A stretch of 5,427 nucleotides of DNA. It comes from Pedobacter sp. (GTDB lineage: Bacteria; Bacteroidota; Bacteroidia; Sphingobacteriales; Sphingobacteriaceae). The DNA lies in contig JAQBOT010000181.1 of NCBI GenBank assembly GCA_028287885.1, forward strand, positions 1-5,427, in the 5' to 3' direction. Numbering within the stretch: position 1 is the first letter of the stretch; every line of letters starts with the position of its first letter. Below, piece after piece: positions 1 through 5,427 of this stretch. The notes under the pieces were generated by a model. That model had not been told where the DNA came from. It worked only from the letters and a program-made list of their open reading frames with translations, and did not search any database. A program made the position numbers and the translations under genes.

Positions 1-1266
1 TATGACATTTGGGCCTTCTCTCCTGATGGAAAGTCTGAACCGAAAAATGTCACCAATAACTTTGGCCGACAGAATTCAATCACCTTCCGCTATCAGCAGT
101 TTGACACGGCAGAAAAGGTTATTAAAAAGGGAGAAACGGTTTGGTTAGATGCGTTTAACAACGTTACCAAGGAAAGAGGCTTTTTCCACACCAAATTAAA
201 CGACTCAAAGAATCCTGAGTTAGCCGTGATGGCGGGATTTAAGTATTCAGATTTGATTAAAGCTAAAGATGCAGATCGCTTTGTTTATGATAAAGCAAAT
301 TACACGAACTCGCCTAATGTATATACCTCTATTGATCTGAAGGCTGAGGTTAAACTAAGCGAGACCAATCCGCAGCAAAAGAACTACAATTGGGGAACCG
401 CAGAACTGGTAAAGTGGACTACACCGAAGGGCTTTAAATCTGAAGGAATACTGTATAAACCGGAAAATTTCGACCCGAATAAGAAATATCCGATGATCGT
501 TTATTTCTACGAAAAGCTGTCTGATGGCTTATACAACTACCAGGCACCGGCACCAACACCATCCAGATTGAATATTGCTTTCTTTGTGAGTAACGGCTAT
601 CTGGTATTCGCACCAGATATCAGCTATGAAGTTGGCTATCCGGGCAGATCAGCAATGGAATTCGTAAATTCAGGTGTTGAGTCATTAAAGAAAAACAATT
701 GGGTAGACGGGACTAAGATCGGCTTGCAAGGGCAAAGCTGGGGAGGCTACCAGGTGGCATACCTGATTACCCAAACCAACATGTATGCTGCGGCCTGGGC
801 AGGCGCACCGGTCGTAAACATGACTTCGGCATATGGAGGTGTACGTTGGGAAACCGGCATGAGCAGGCAGTTTCAATACGAAAAGACGCAAAGTAGAATC
901 GGTGCAACCCTTTGGGAAAAACCCCAACTATATATCGAGAACTCGCCCTTGTTTTTTCTGCCGAAAGTAAGTACGCCGGTCGTAATCATGTCCAATGATG
1001 CGGATGGTGCGGTGCCATACTATCAGGGTATCGAAATGTTTACGGCTTTGAAAAGACTCGGAAAGCCGTCCTGGTTGCTTGTTTACAATAATGAAGCCCA
1101 TAATTTAATACAGCGCCAGAACAGGAAAGACATTTCTATCCGTGAACAGCAGTTTTTTGATTATTACCTAAAAGGTGCAAAAGCACCAGTATGGATGGTG
1201 GGCGGAGTTCCGGCAACCGAAAAAGATAGAAACTGGGGTTTCGACCTGACAAACGAGAAACCATAG
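1..1266 (+). CDS. S9 family (prolyl oligopeptidase-type) serine peptidase, C-terminal part
   Basis: The frame is open from the first base, so the gene begins outside the window; 421 residues and the TAG stop are present. Numbering from the window start, the first ~120 residues look like the end of a beta-propeller. An alpha/beta-hydrolase domain follows, from about residue 145 (SEGILYKPENFDP). The nucleophile motif GQSWGGY puts the catalytic Ser at residue 246 (codon 736-738). The Asp is most likely residue 335 in NDADGAVPY, and the His residue 367 in NNEAHNL, so the triad is complete and in S9 order. Known for the family: cleavage of peptides with the propeller limiting substrate size; Bacteroidota members are often exported, but the N-terminus that would show a signal peptide is missing. 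Full-length relatives are roughly 900-950 residues. The usual His-Gly before the Asp loop is Ser-Asn here. No terminator is visible before the next gene 40 bp on. The GTG at 226 is internal, not a start. Substrate unknown. Confidence 0.93.
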   Translation, partial: YDIWAFSPDGKSEPKNVTNNFGRQNSITFRYQQFDTAEKVIKKGETVWLDAFNNVTKERGFFHTKLNDSKNPELAVMAGFKYSDLIKAKDADRFVYDKANYTNSPNVYTSIDLKAEVKLSETNPQQKNYNWGTAELVKWTTPKGFKSEGILYKPENFDPNKKYPMIVYFYEKLSDGLYNYQAPAPTPSRLNIAFFVSNGYLVFAPDISYEVGYPGRSAMEFVNSGVESLKKNNWVDGTKIGLQGQSWGGYQVAYLITQTNMYAAAWAGAPVVNMTSAYGGVRWETGMSRQFQYEKTQSRIGATLWEKPQLYIENSPLFFLPKVSTPVVIMSNDADGAVPYYQGIEMFTALKRLGKPSWLLVYNNEAHNLIQRQNRKDISIREQQFFDYYLKGAKAPVWMVGGVPATEKDRNWGFDLTNEKP

Positions 1267-1306
1267 TTACTTTGTTCAACACAAAAATTTAGAATTAATT
1301 TATATA

Positions 1307-2578
1307 ATGGCGTTAAGCAGAATCTGGTCGGGGTTTATTCTTGTTGCAATCTTGGTTGCAAGTATCAAATGTTTTTTCTTTGGACAGACGGAGATCTTCA
1401 ACTGGATGATCATAGGAAAGGCCGACGATCCTGGAAATCTCTTGCATGTGGATGGTGTGATTGAAACCTGCTGGACGGCGGTAAATATCTGCCTGAAGCT
1501 TATAGGTATTATGGCCTTATTCATGGGCTTCATGAGCATTGCAGAGCGTGCAGGAGGAATTAGGGTGTTGTCTAAGGTAATCGGTCCTTTTTTCGCTAAA
1601 CTCTTCCCTGACGTACCGCAAGGCCATCCGGCAACGGGCCATATGGTGATGAACTTTTCAGCGAACCTGCTTGGCTTGGATAACGCGGCGACTCCCTTCG
1701 GCCTGAAAGCCATGGAGAGCCTGCAGGAGCTCAATCCAGACAAGGACACAGCGTCTAACGCACAAATCATGTTTTTATGCCTGCACGCTTCTGGATTAAC
1801 GCTTATCCCGGTCAGCATCATTGCAATCCGTGCTTCTTTGAATTCATCTAATCCCACCGAAATCTTCATACCCTGTATGATCGCGACGTTTGTGGCAACG
1901 ATTGCAGCCATGCTAATTGTTTCTTTCAAACAGAAGATCAATGTTTTTCAGCCGGTGATCTTAGGTTGGGTCCTTGGCTTATCAGCGGTTATCGCTTCGA
2001 TGGTCTGGTATCTGACAACCTTAAGCACGGCCGGGCTGCAGTCGTTTTCTGGTATTCTAAGCAATGGTCTGCTCCTTTTGATCTTCTTCCTGATTGTTCT
2101 TGGTGGCGTATACAAGAAAATTGATGTTTTCGAGGCTTTCATTGAAGGCGCTAAAGGAGGCTTTGATACAGCGATACGAATTATTCCCTTTCTGGTTGGG
2201 ATGCTGATTGCAATCAGTTTATTACGAACAAGCGGCACGTTTGATATGGTGATTAATGGGTTAAAGTCGGTCTGCTTGTTTCTACATACCGACTCGAGGT
2301 TTATTGATGGGATACCAACGGCATTGATACGACCCTTGAGCGGCGGTGGCGCAAGAGGCATGATGGTGGACACCATAACGACCCATGGGGCAGATTCGTT
2401 TGCCGGCCGACTGTCTAGTATACTTCAAGGTTCATCAGACACGACCTTTTATGTAATAGCTGTTTATTTCGGTTCTGTTGGGGTAAAAAACACGAGATAT
2501 GCGATTGGCGCTATGCTGCTTGCGGATCTGGTTGGCATTATCACAGCAATAAGTTTGGCCTATCTGTTCTTTGGTTAA
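1307..2578 (+). CDS. SpmA-SpmB fusion, nucleoside-recognition (Gate) domain membrane protein
   Basis: A 423-residue integral membrane protein. Residues 1 to ~205 resemble SpmA, with the motif NLLGLDNAATPFGLKAM (residues 120-136). Residues ~215-423 resemble SpmB, with IRPLSGGGARGM (341-352) and QGSSDTTFY (374-382). Hydrophobic stretches that fit membrane helices lie near 7-26, 62-79, 153-175, 186-206, 214-235, 250-268, 286-306 and 400-421. Each half matches the repeated 'Gate' (nucleoside recognition) domain. In Bacillus, SpmA and SpmB are separate proteins needed for spore core dehydration; here they form one chain in a lineage not known to sporulate, so transport or a membrane-gate role is only inferred. 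The ATG at 1307 follows an A/T-rich leader without a Shine-Dalgarno sequence, as is usual in Bacteroidota. It lies 40 bp after the peptidase gene on the same strand, so co-transcription is plausible. No T-tailed hairpin for this strand was found after the stop. Confidence 0.9.
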   Translation: MALSRIWSGFILVAILVASIKCFFFGQTEIFNWMIIGKADDPGNLLHVDGVIETCWTAVNICLKLIGIMALFMGFMSIAERAGGIRVLSKVIGPFFAKLFPDVPQGHPATGHMVMNFSANLLGLDNAATPFGLKAMESLQELNPDKDTASNAQIMFLCLHASGLTLIPVSIIAIRASLNSSNPTEIFIPCMIATFVATIAAMLIVSFKQKINVFQPVILGWVLGLSAVIASMVWYLTTLSTAGLQSFSGILSNGLLLLIFFLIVLGGVYKKIDVFEAFIEGAKGGFDTAIRIIPFLVGMLIAISLLRTSGTFDMVINGLKSVCLFLHTDSRFIDGIPTALIRPLSGGGARGMMVDTITTHGADSFAGRLSSILQGSSDTTFYVIAVYFGSVGVKNTRYAIGAMLLADLVGIITAISLAYLFFG

Positions 2579-2641
2579 ATTACACCGATACATGTGGAAT
2601 TGGAACTTGCTGTCTATAGCGGATCGGCATGGATGGCGCAT

Positions 2642-2670
2642 AAAAAAGCCAGACATCTAGGATGTCTGGC
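2642..2670 (-). terminator. Rho-independent terminator of the small minus-strand gene
   Basis: A perfect 10-bp stem (GCCAGACATC at 2648-2657, GATGTCTGGC at 2661-2670) closes a 3-nt loop. On the + strand it is preceded by six A (2642-2647), which read as a U-tract after the stem on the - strand. On the + strand no T-run follows it. The polarity therefore fits termination of - strand transcripts. It lies 24 bp beyond the TAA of the 79-residue minus-strand gene. It may also help separate that transcript from the converging SpmAB message. Confidence 0.85.
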
Positions 2671-2694
2671 TGCAAAGTATATACGGTTAAGTTT

Positions 2695-2934
2695 TTAGCA
2701 AACCACTTTCAAACTCGAAACCTGATTGATGATCCTTTCCAGGATGCCAGGCGCAATACTGGTATGTTTAGAAGCACACCAATGGGAAGTTCCATCCAAC
2801 CAAATACAAAAGGAATGATAGCCATCGAGCACAACGGCGTAAGTCTCATGAAAATCATCCTGGATTTGCATGCAAAAACCTTGTACGGGTCTGCCCTCTA
2901 CGTCAAACTGAAGTTTTAAATAATTACTTAACAT
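2695..2934 (-). CDS. Small protein of unknown function, 79 residues
   Basis: I do not recognise the family. The ATG at 2934 gives 79 residues; the frame extends to a TTG at 2973, but the ATG is preferred because the product then begins MLSNYLKLQF and the added residues look unremarkable. The pattern suggests a small alpha/beta fold: probable strands at LKLQFDV (6-12), GFCMQIQD (19-26), TYAVVLDG (31-38) and SFCIWLDG (41-48), then a likely C-terminal amphipathic helix at APGILERIINQV (61-72). Cysteines are at 21, 43, 53 and 79. There is no signal peptide or membrane segment, so it is probably cytoplasmic. The strongest support for a real gene is the intrinsic terminator of matching polarity just after the stop. 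It is convergent with SpmAB and divergent from the nuclease gene. The overlapping + strand frame (2662-2919) starts inside the terminator stem and is taken as a shadow. Confidence 0.75.
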   Translation of the reverse strand: MLSNYLKLQFDVEGRPVQGFCMQIQDDFHETYAVVLDGYHSFCIWLDGTSHWCASKHTSIAPGILERIINQVSSLKVVC

Positions 2935-3017
2935 ATTTATATTTGGTTTTAGATAGGTAAAACAATGGCTCAAAACAAAAGTTTACAATAAATATCGAAA
3001 TACTTTGCTTTCCACGT

Positions 3018-3046
3018 GCCGCAAGATTTTTAAGGCGGGCCGCAAG
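3018..3046. repeat. Direct repeat GCCGCAAG, two copies 21 bp apart
   Basis: GCCGCAAG occurs at 3018-3025 and 3039-3046, start to start 21 bp, about two helical turns, and both copies are soon followed by TTAAG. It lies roughly 85-110 bp upstream of the minus-strand start at 2934. That spacing would suit a protein bound twice on one face of the DNA, but two 8-mers can also arise by chance. Confidence 0.3.
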
Positions 3047-3399
3047 TTAAGTCTCTCTGCACATTCTATATACTTGATCTACAAATTGTATACCTTGAAT
3101 AACGAGATTGTAAAACTTTGTGCAATTTTGTTACAAACCCGAAGTTTCCACCTTGCCGTCGAGTAGAACTACTGAGCTATAAAATGGCTGCTGAAATAAT
3201 GAGCGAAATAGCAAATTCAAACCGGTCTAAATATAGGACTACAGTCACTCCGCCAGTCATCCTCTGTATCGGTAATACTAACGCGAATAATGAGAAATAT
3301 TGTGTTAACAGGGAACTTACAGATGAAGAGAAACTAAGATCAACCTTGATCGCTGATAATTGCCGTTTATAAGCTCCTGGCAATTAAACAACAATACCG

Positions 3400-3414
3400 T
3401 TCACAGACTGTGAA
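3400..3414. promoter_or_regulatory. 15-bp palindrome, possible operator
   Basis: TTCACAG-A-CTGTGAA is a perfect inverted repeat with 7-bp arms and one central base, 143 bp upstream of the nuclease gene. A one-base loop does not favour an RNA hairpin, so a dimeric DNA-binding protein is the more natural reading. A further half-site-like TTCACA lies at 3462-3467. The binding protein is unknown and the function is inferred. Confidence 0.35.
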
Positions 3415-3516
3415 TTCAACTACCAGCACTTTTCTCGCTTTCATCACCCGCATAATCCTGATTCACAATACATTCATGTGCCATTTTTTTTATTATCAAT
3501 GAAAAAGTTATAAATA

Positions 3517-3529
3517 CTAATTATATTAG
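3517..3529. promoter_or_regulatory. 13-bp A/T-rich palindrome before the nuclease gene
   Basis: CTAAT-TAT-ATTAG is a perfect inverted repeat ending 28 bp before the ATG at 3558. This is where a promoter or operator would be expected, but the surrounding DNA is very A/T-rich, so chance is a real possibility. Confidence 0.22.
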
Positions 3530-3557
3530 CATCTTTATTGATAAAAGAGTATATTAA

Positions 3558-4934
3558 ATGAAGTATGCCATTGTAGATATTGAAACAACGGGTGGTTACG
3601 CATCGGGGAATGGGATTACTGAAATATCGATTCACATCCATGATGGCGAGACTGTAGTTGAGCAATGGGAATCTTTAATCAACCCAGAACAGTATATCCC
3701 CTCTCACATAGAAGCCCTGACCGGCATTAGCAATGAGATGGTTAGTGATGCTCCAACCTTTGATGCAGTGGCTCCGCAGATTATCAAAATGCTGGAAGGC
3801 AAGGTGTTTATTGCGCACAATGTGAATTTTGATTATTCCTTCATTCGGCATCATTTATCACTATGTGGATACACGTTGAATTCGAAAAAGCTTTGTACAG
3901 TACGTTTAAGTAGAAAATTGTACCCAGGATTTCCCTCTTATAGCTTAGGTAAACTCTGTACATCTTTGAACATTAATCTTAACAATCGGCACCGGGCAGG
4001 TGGAGACGCCGCTGCTACAGCGATTCTGTTCGGGATGCTATTGCAAGCAGATGTTGAAGGCATAATTGCTAAATCACTTTCCCCGGCATCAAAAGAACAA
4101 GTATTGCCACCTTACTTATCGAAATCTTATATCGACCGCATACCACCAAATCCTGGCGTATACTATTTTAAAGATGAGAAAGGTAAGGTGATCTATATTG
4201 GCAAGGCTAAAAACCTTAAAAAACGAGTTAACTCCCATTTTACTGGAAACAGCAGCAGCAAACAGCGCCAGGATTTTTTAAAGAAAATCCACAATATAGA
4301 TTATGAAATCTGCGGAACGGAGTTGATGGCCTTTATTCTTGAAGCTGCAGAGATCAAGCGTCTTTGGCCAGAGAACAATAAGGCTTTGAAACGATATGAA
4401 CAAAAGTACTCGCTGTTCTCATTTGAAGACCAGAACGGCTACCTGCGACTGGGTATCGACAAATATAAAAGACAAGGCCCGGTTATTTACAGTTTCAATA
4501 ACATACTTGACGGCCATAATCTATTAAGAAAGCTGGTGAGCGCGCATGGCTTATGTGAGAAGTTATGCTTTATTCAAACCAATCGCAATGTGTGTACCGG
4601 GCATGCAGAAGGTAAATGTCTGGGGGCATGCGCTGGTGTTGAGGCAGCCGAAACCTATAATGTGCGGGTTAACGAGGCAATTGCAGAACTGGCCGGAATG
4701 CTCCCTTCCTTTGCAGTAATTGATGCCGGAAGAAACGAGGATGAGCAAAGTTGCCTTTGGGTTGAGAATGGACGTTTTGTGGGCATGGGTTATATCTCCC
4801 AATTTTCAGATCTGACGAACCTGGAAGAAATCAAATCAACGCTTAAGCCCTTCCCTTCGAATGATTACATTTTGAATCTTATTCTAAGCCACGCCAATTC
4901 ATACCCCGAAAAGAAACTAAGCTTAAGTTTTTAG
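3558..4934 (+). CDS. DnaQ-like DEDDh 3'-5' exonuclease fused to UvrC/Cho-like GIY-YIG nuclease
   Basis: A 458-residue protein in two parts. Residues 1 to ~165 are a DnaQ/PolC-type exonuclease: D7 and E9 in VDIETTG, D92 in HNVNFD, and H145 and D150 in HRAGGD complete the DEDDh set. Residues ~195-280 are a GIY-YIG domain like UvrC and Cho: GVY (200-202), YIG (213-215), R223 in KKRVNSHF, and the likely metal-binding E262 in LEAAEIK, followed by PENN (271-274). A cysteine group follows at C333, C346, C354 and C358; the last three are spaced C-x7-C-x3-C, as in the UvrC region reported to bind a 4Fe-4S cluster. UvrC's RNase H-like nuclease and helix-hairpin-helix domains are absent, and no clear UVR motif for UvrB is seen. 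The ATG at 3558 puts the exonuclease motif at its usual N-terminal place. DNA repair or trimming of damaged or flapped DNA is inferred; the substrate is unknown. No repair genes flank it. Both active sites look intact. Confidence 0.92.
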   Translation: MKYAIVDIETTGGYASGNGITEISIHIHDGETVVEQWESLINPEQYIPSHIEALTGISNEMVSDAPTFDAVAPQIIKMLEGKVFIAHNVNFDYSFIRHHLSLCGYTLNSKKLCTVRLSRKLYPGFPSYSLGKLCTSLNINLNNRHRAGGDAAATAILFGMLLQADVEGIIAKSLSPASKEQVLPPYLSKSYIDRIPPNPGVYYFKDEKGKVIYIGKAKNLKKRVNSHFTGNSSSKQRQDFLKKIHNIDYEICGTELMAFILEAAEIKRLWPENNKALKRYEQKYSLFSFEDQNGYLRLGIDKYKRQGPVIYSFNNILDGHNLLRKLVSAHGLCEKLCFIQTNRNVCTGHAEGKCLGACAGVEAAETYNVRVNEAIAELAGMLPSFAVIDAGRNEDEQSCLWVENGRFVGMGYISQFSDLTNLEEIKSTLKPFPSNDYILNLILSHANSYPEKKLSLSF

Positions 4935-4974
4935 GCTTATGCCTCAGTAAAATAGCAGAAAAATTCGAATTAGA

Positions 4975-5006
4975 TTTGCTGAAGTAACGCTTAAGCTCTA
5001 TCTTTG
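4975..5006 (+). promoter_or_regulatory. Bacteroidota-type promoter of tRNA-Arg
   Basis: TTTG at 4975-4978 (-33 element) and TATCTTTG at 4999-5006 (-7 element, consensus TAnnTTTG) are separated by 20 bp, the spacing known for the primary sigma factor of this phylum. The -7 element ends 17 bp before the mature tRNA, which leaves room for a short 5' leader to be removed by RNase P. The tRNA therefore has its own promoter and need not be read from the nuclease gene. Confidence 0.82.
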
Positions 5007-5023
5007 GCGCTCCGAGAGGATAT

Positions 5024-5097
5024 GCATCCATAGCTCAGCTGGATAGAGCAACGGTTTTCTAAACCGTAGGTCATAGGTTCGAATCCTATTGGGTGTA
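5024..5097 (+). tRNA. tRNA-Arg (anticodon UCU)
   Basis: A complete 74-nt cloverleaf. The acceptor arms GCATCCA (5024-5030) and TGGGTGT (5090-5096) pair at all seven positions, including G-U at 1-72 and U-G at 4-69. The D stem is GCTC/GAGC (5033-5036, 5046-5049). The anticodon stem is ACGGT/ACCGT around the loop TTTCTAA, with anticodon TCT at 5058-5060, which reads AGA and AGG. The T stem is ATAGG/CCTAT around TTCGAAT. The discriminator is A5097. The 3' CCA is not encoded (CAA follows) and must be added after transcription. Confidence 0.98.
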
Positions 5098-5099
5098 CA

Positions 5100-5135
5100 A
5101 AAAAAGCTTTTAACTTAATTGTTAAAAGCTTTTTT
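5100..5135 (+). terminator. Rho-independent terminator after tRNA-Arg
   Basis: A 15-bp perfect stem (5100-5114 with 5121-5135) closes the loop TTAATT. The core GCTTTTAAC / GTTAAAAGC is flanked by A-run and T-run arms, so T5130-T5135 serve as the U-tract. It starts three bases after the tRNA. Because the hairpin is symmetrical, with an A-run at its left edge, it could also stop transcription coming from the right. Confidence 0.93.
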
Positions 5136-5427
5136 CTGTTGGACGTAAGTGTGTTATGCAAGGGCGGTTTTTCATTTAAGGGTACAGTTCAGGGAACACA
5201 AGCTTTGAAAAGAAATGAAAGACCCACTTGCGCGGAAGCTTGTTTTCAGTGTGGAGCTGAAAATGAGCGGCAAGATATTTGAAAACCTTCGAAGTGCTGT
5301 GGGCAGATCGTTGCTGGAGCGTTGATGTGTTTTCTAGTTTGCTTCTGCGGTTCGTTAGATCGACGTTGATAAAATCCCTTTCACCTCCAAGCTTACTTTT
5401 ATCGATGAATCTTTTTTAGAGTTCTCG
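5136..5427. other. Downstream flank, no convincing gene
   Basis: No frame with an ATG start, recognisable domain or leader is seen on either strand. A + strand frame runs open through the terminator to a TGA near 5280 but offers only TTG or GTG starts for about 45 residues. A - strand frame entering from the right edge ends at TAA (5355-5357) after 23 residues; it could be the tail of a gene beyond the window, but nothing supports that. Short inverted repeats are present: ACAAGCTT / AAGCTTGT (5198-5205, 5236-5243) and TTTTCAG / CTGAAAA with a 7-nt loop (5243-5249, 5257-5263). Confidence 0.5.

Larger units (their letters stand above)
2935..3557. other. Intergenic region between divergent genes, no convincing gene
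   Basis: About 620 bp separates the small minus-strand gene from the nuclease gene, and both upstream regions should lie here. No exact TTTG-N19-21-TAnnTTTG promoter was found for either gene; the nearest candidates are AACTTTTG on the - strand (2976-2983) and AAACTTTG on the + strand (3113-3120), each one mismatch off and without a well-placed -33 element. A + strand frame at 3184-3372 would give 62 residues from ATG, and a - strand frame at 3177-3383 opens only with TTG; neither has a recognisable domain, leader or terminator. Visible structures are a direct repeat of GCCGCAAG (3018-3025 and 3039-3046), a 15-bp palindrome (3400-3414) and a 13-bp palindrome (3517-3529). Confidence 0.6.

Noticed and set aside
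1268..1274. TACTTTG between the peptidase and SpmAB genes as a -7 promoter element
   Set aside because: It is one base short of TAnnTTTG and has no TTTG at the right distance upstream.
2662..2919. + strand open frame of 85 residues opposite the small gene
   Set aside because: Its ATG lies inside the terminator stem, and the minus-strand frame has better protein character and a matching terminator.
3120..3190. Stretch that on the - strand reads like a tRNA start (ATAGCTCAGT, reverse of 3171-3180) with a later GGTTTGTAAC
   Set aside because: Only about nine bases match a tRNA A-box region. The D stem partner GAGC is missing, the T stem does not pair and the length is about 67 nt, so a working or even decayed tRNA cannot be supported.
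3118..3372. + strand open frame of up to 84 residues (62 from the ATG at 3184)
   Set aside because: The longest form needs a TTG start, no domain or leader is recognised, no well-spaced promoter precedes it and no terminator follows. Conservation in relatives would be needed to revive it.
4933..4944. AGGC-TTAT-GCCT hairpin at the stop of the nuclease gene as a terminator
   Set aside because: The stem is only 4 bp and no T-tract follows on the + strand.
5078..5097. 3' end of tRNA-Arg as an attachment site for an integrated element
   Set aside because: No second copy of the tRNA end and no integrase gene are visible in the window.
5139..5282. + strand frame after the tRNA terminator encoding about 47 residues with several Cys
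   Set aside because: It has only TTG or GTG starts, begins right after a strong terminator and shows no recognisable domain.

Overview
The window looks like chromosomal DNA from a member of the Bacteroidota, probably of the Sphingobacteriaceae (Pedobacter-like) type. Four things point there: the tRNA promoter matches the TTTG / TAnnTTTG pattern of that phylum exactly (20-bp spacing); the genes start after A/T-rich leaders without clear Shine-Dalgarno sequences; the first gene is the large S9 peptidase type common in the phylum; and SpmA and SpmB are fused in one protein. The species is an inference and cannot be fixed from the sequence alone.

Layout from left to right. (1) Positions 1-1266, + strand: the C-terminal 421 residues of an S9 prolyl-oligopeptidase-family serine peptidase, cut by the window start. 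(2) 1307-2578, + strand: a SpmA-SpmB fusion membrane protein, 40 bp after the peptidase and possibly co-transcribed. (3) 2642-2934, - strand: a 79-residue protein of unknown function with its own intrinsic terminator, convergent with gene 2. (4) 2935-3557: about 620 bp without a convincing gene, lying between divergent genes and holding small repeats and palindromes. (5) 3558-4934, + strand: a fusion of a DnaQ-like DEDDh 3'-5' exonuclease and a UvrC/Cho-like GIY-YIG nuclease, followed by a UvrC-type cysteine quartet. (6) 4975-5135: a compact transcription unit of promoter, tRNA-Arg(UCU) and strong terminator. (7) 5136-5427: no convincing gene, several short inverted repeats.

The genes do not form an obvious pathway. 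The peptidase and SpmAB may share a transcript. The nuclease fusion stands alone, with no uvr or polymerase genes beside it. There is no CRISPR array, transposase, integrase or phage gene. I do not see a clearly new multi-gene system. The points most worth a second look are the exonuclease/GIY-YIG fusion with its retained Fe-S-type cysteines, the terminator whose polarity shows which strand carries the small gene, the palindromes upstream of the nuclease gene, and a spore-maturation-type protein in a lineage not known to sporulate.
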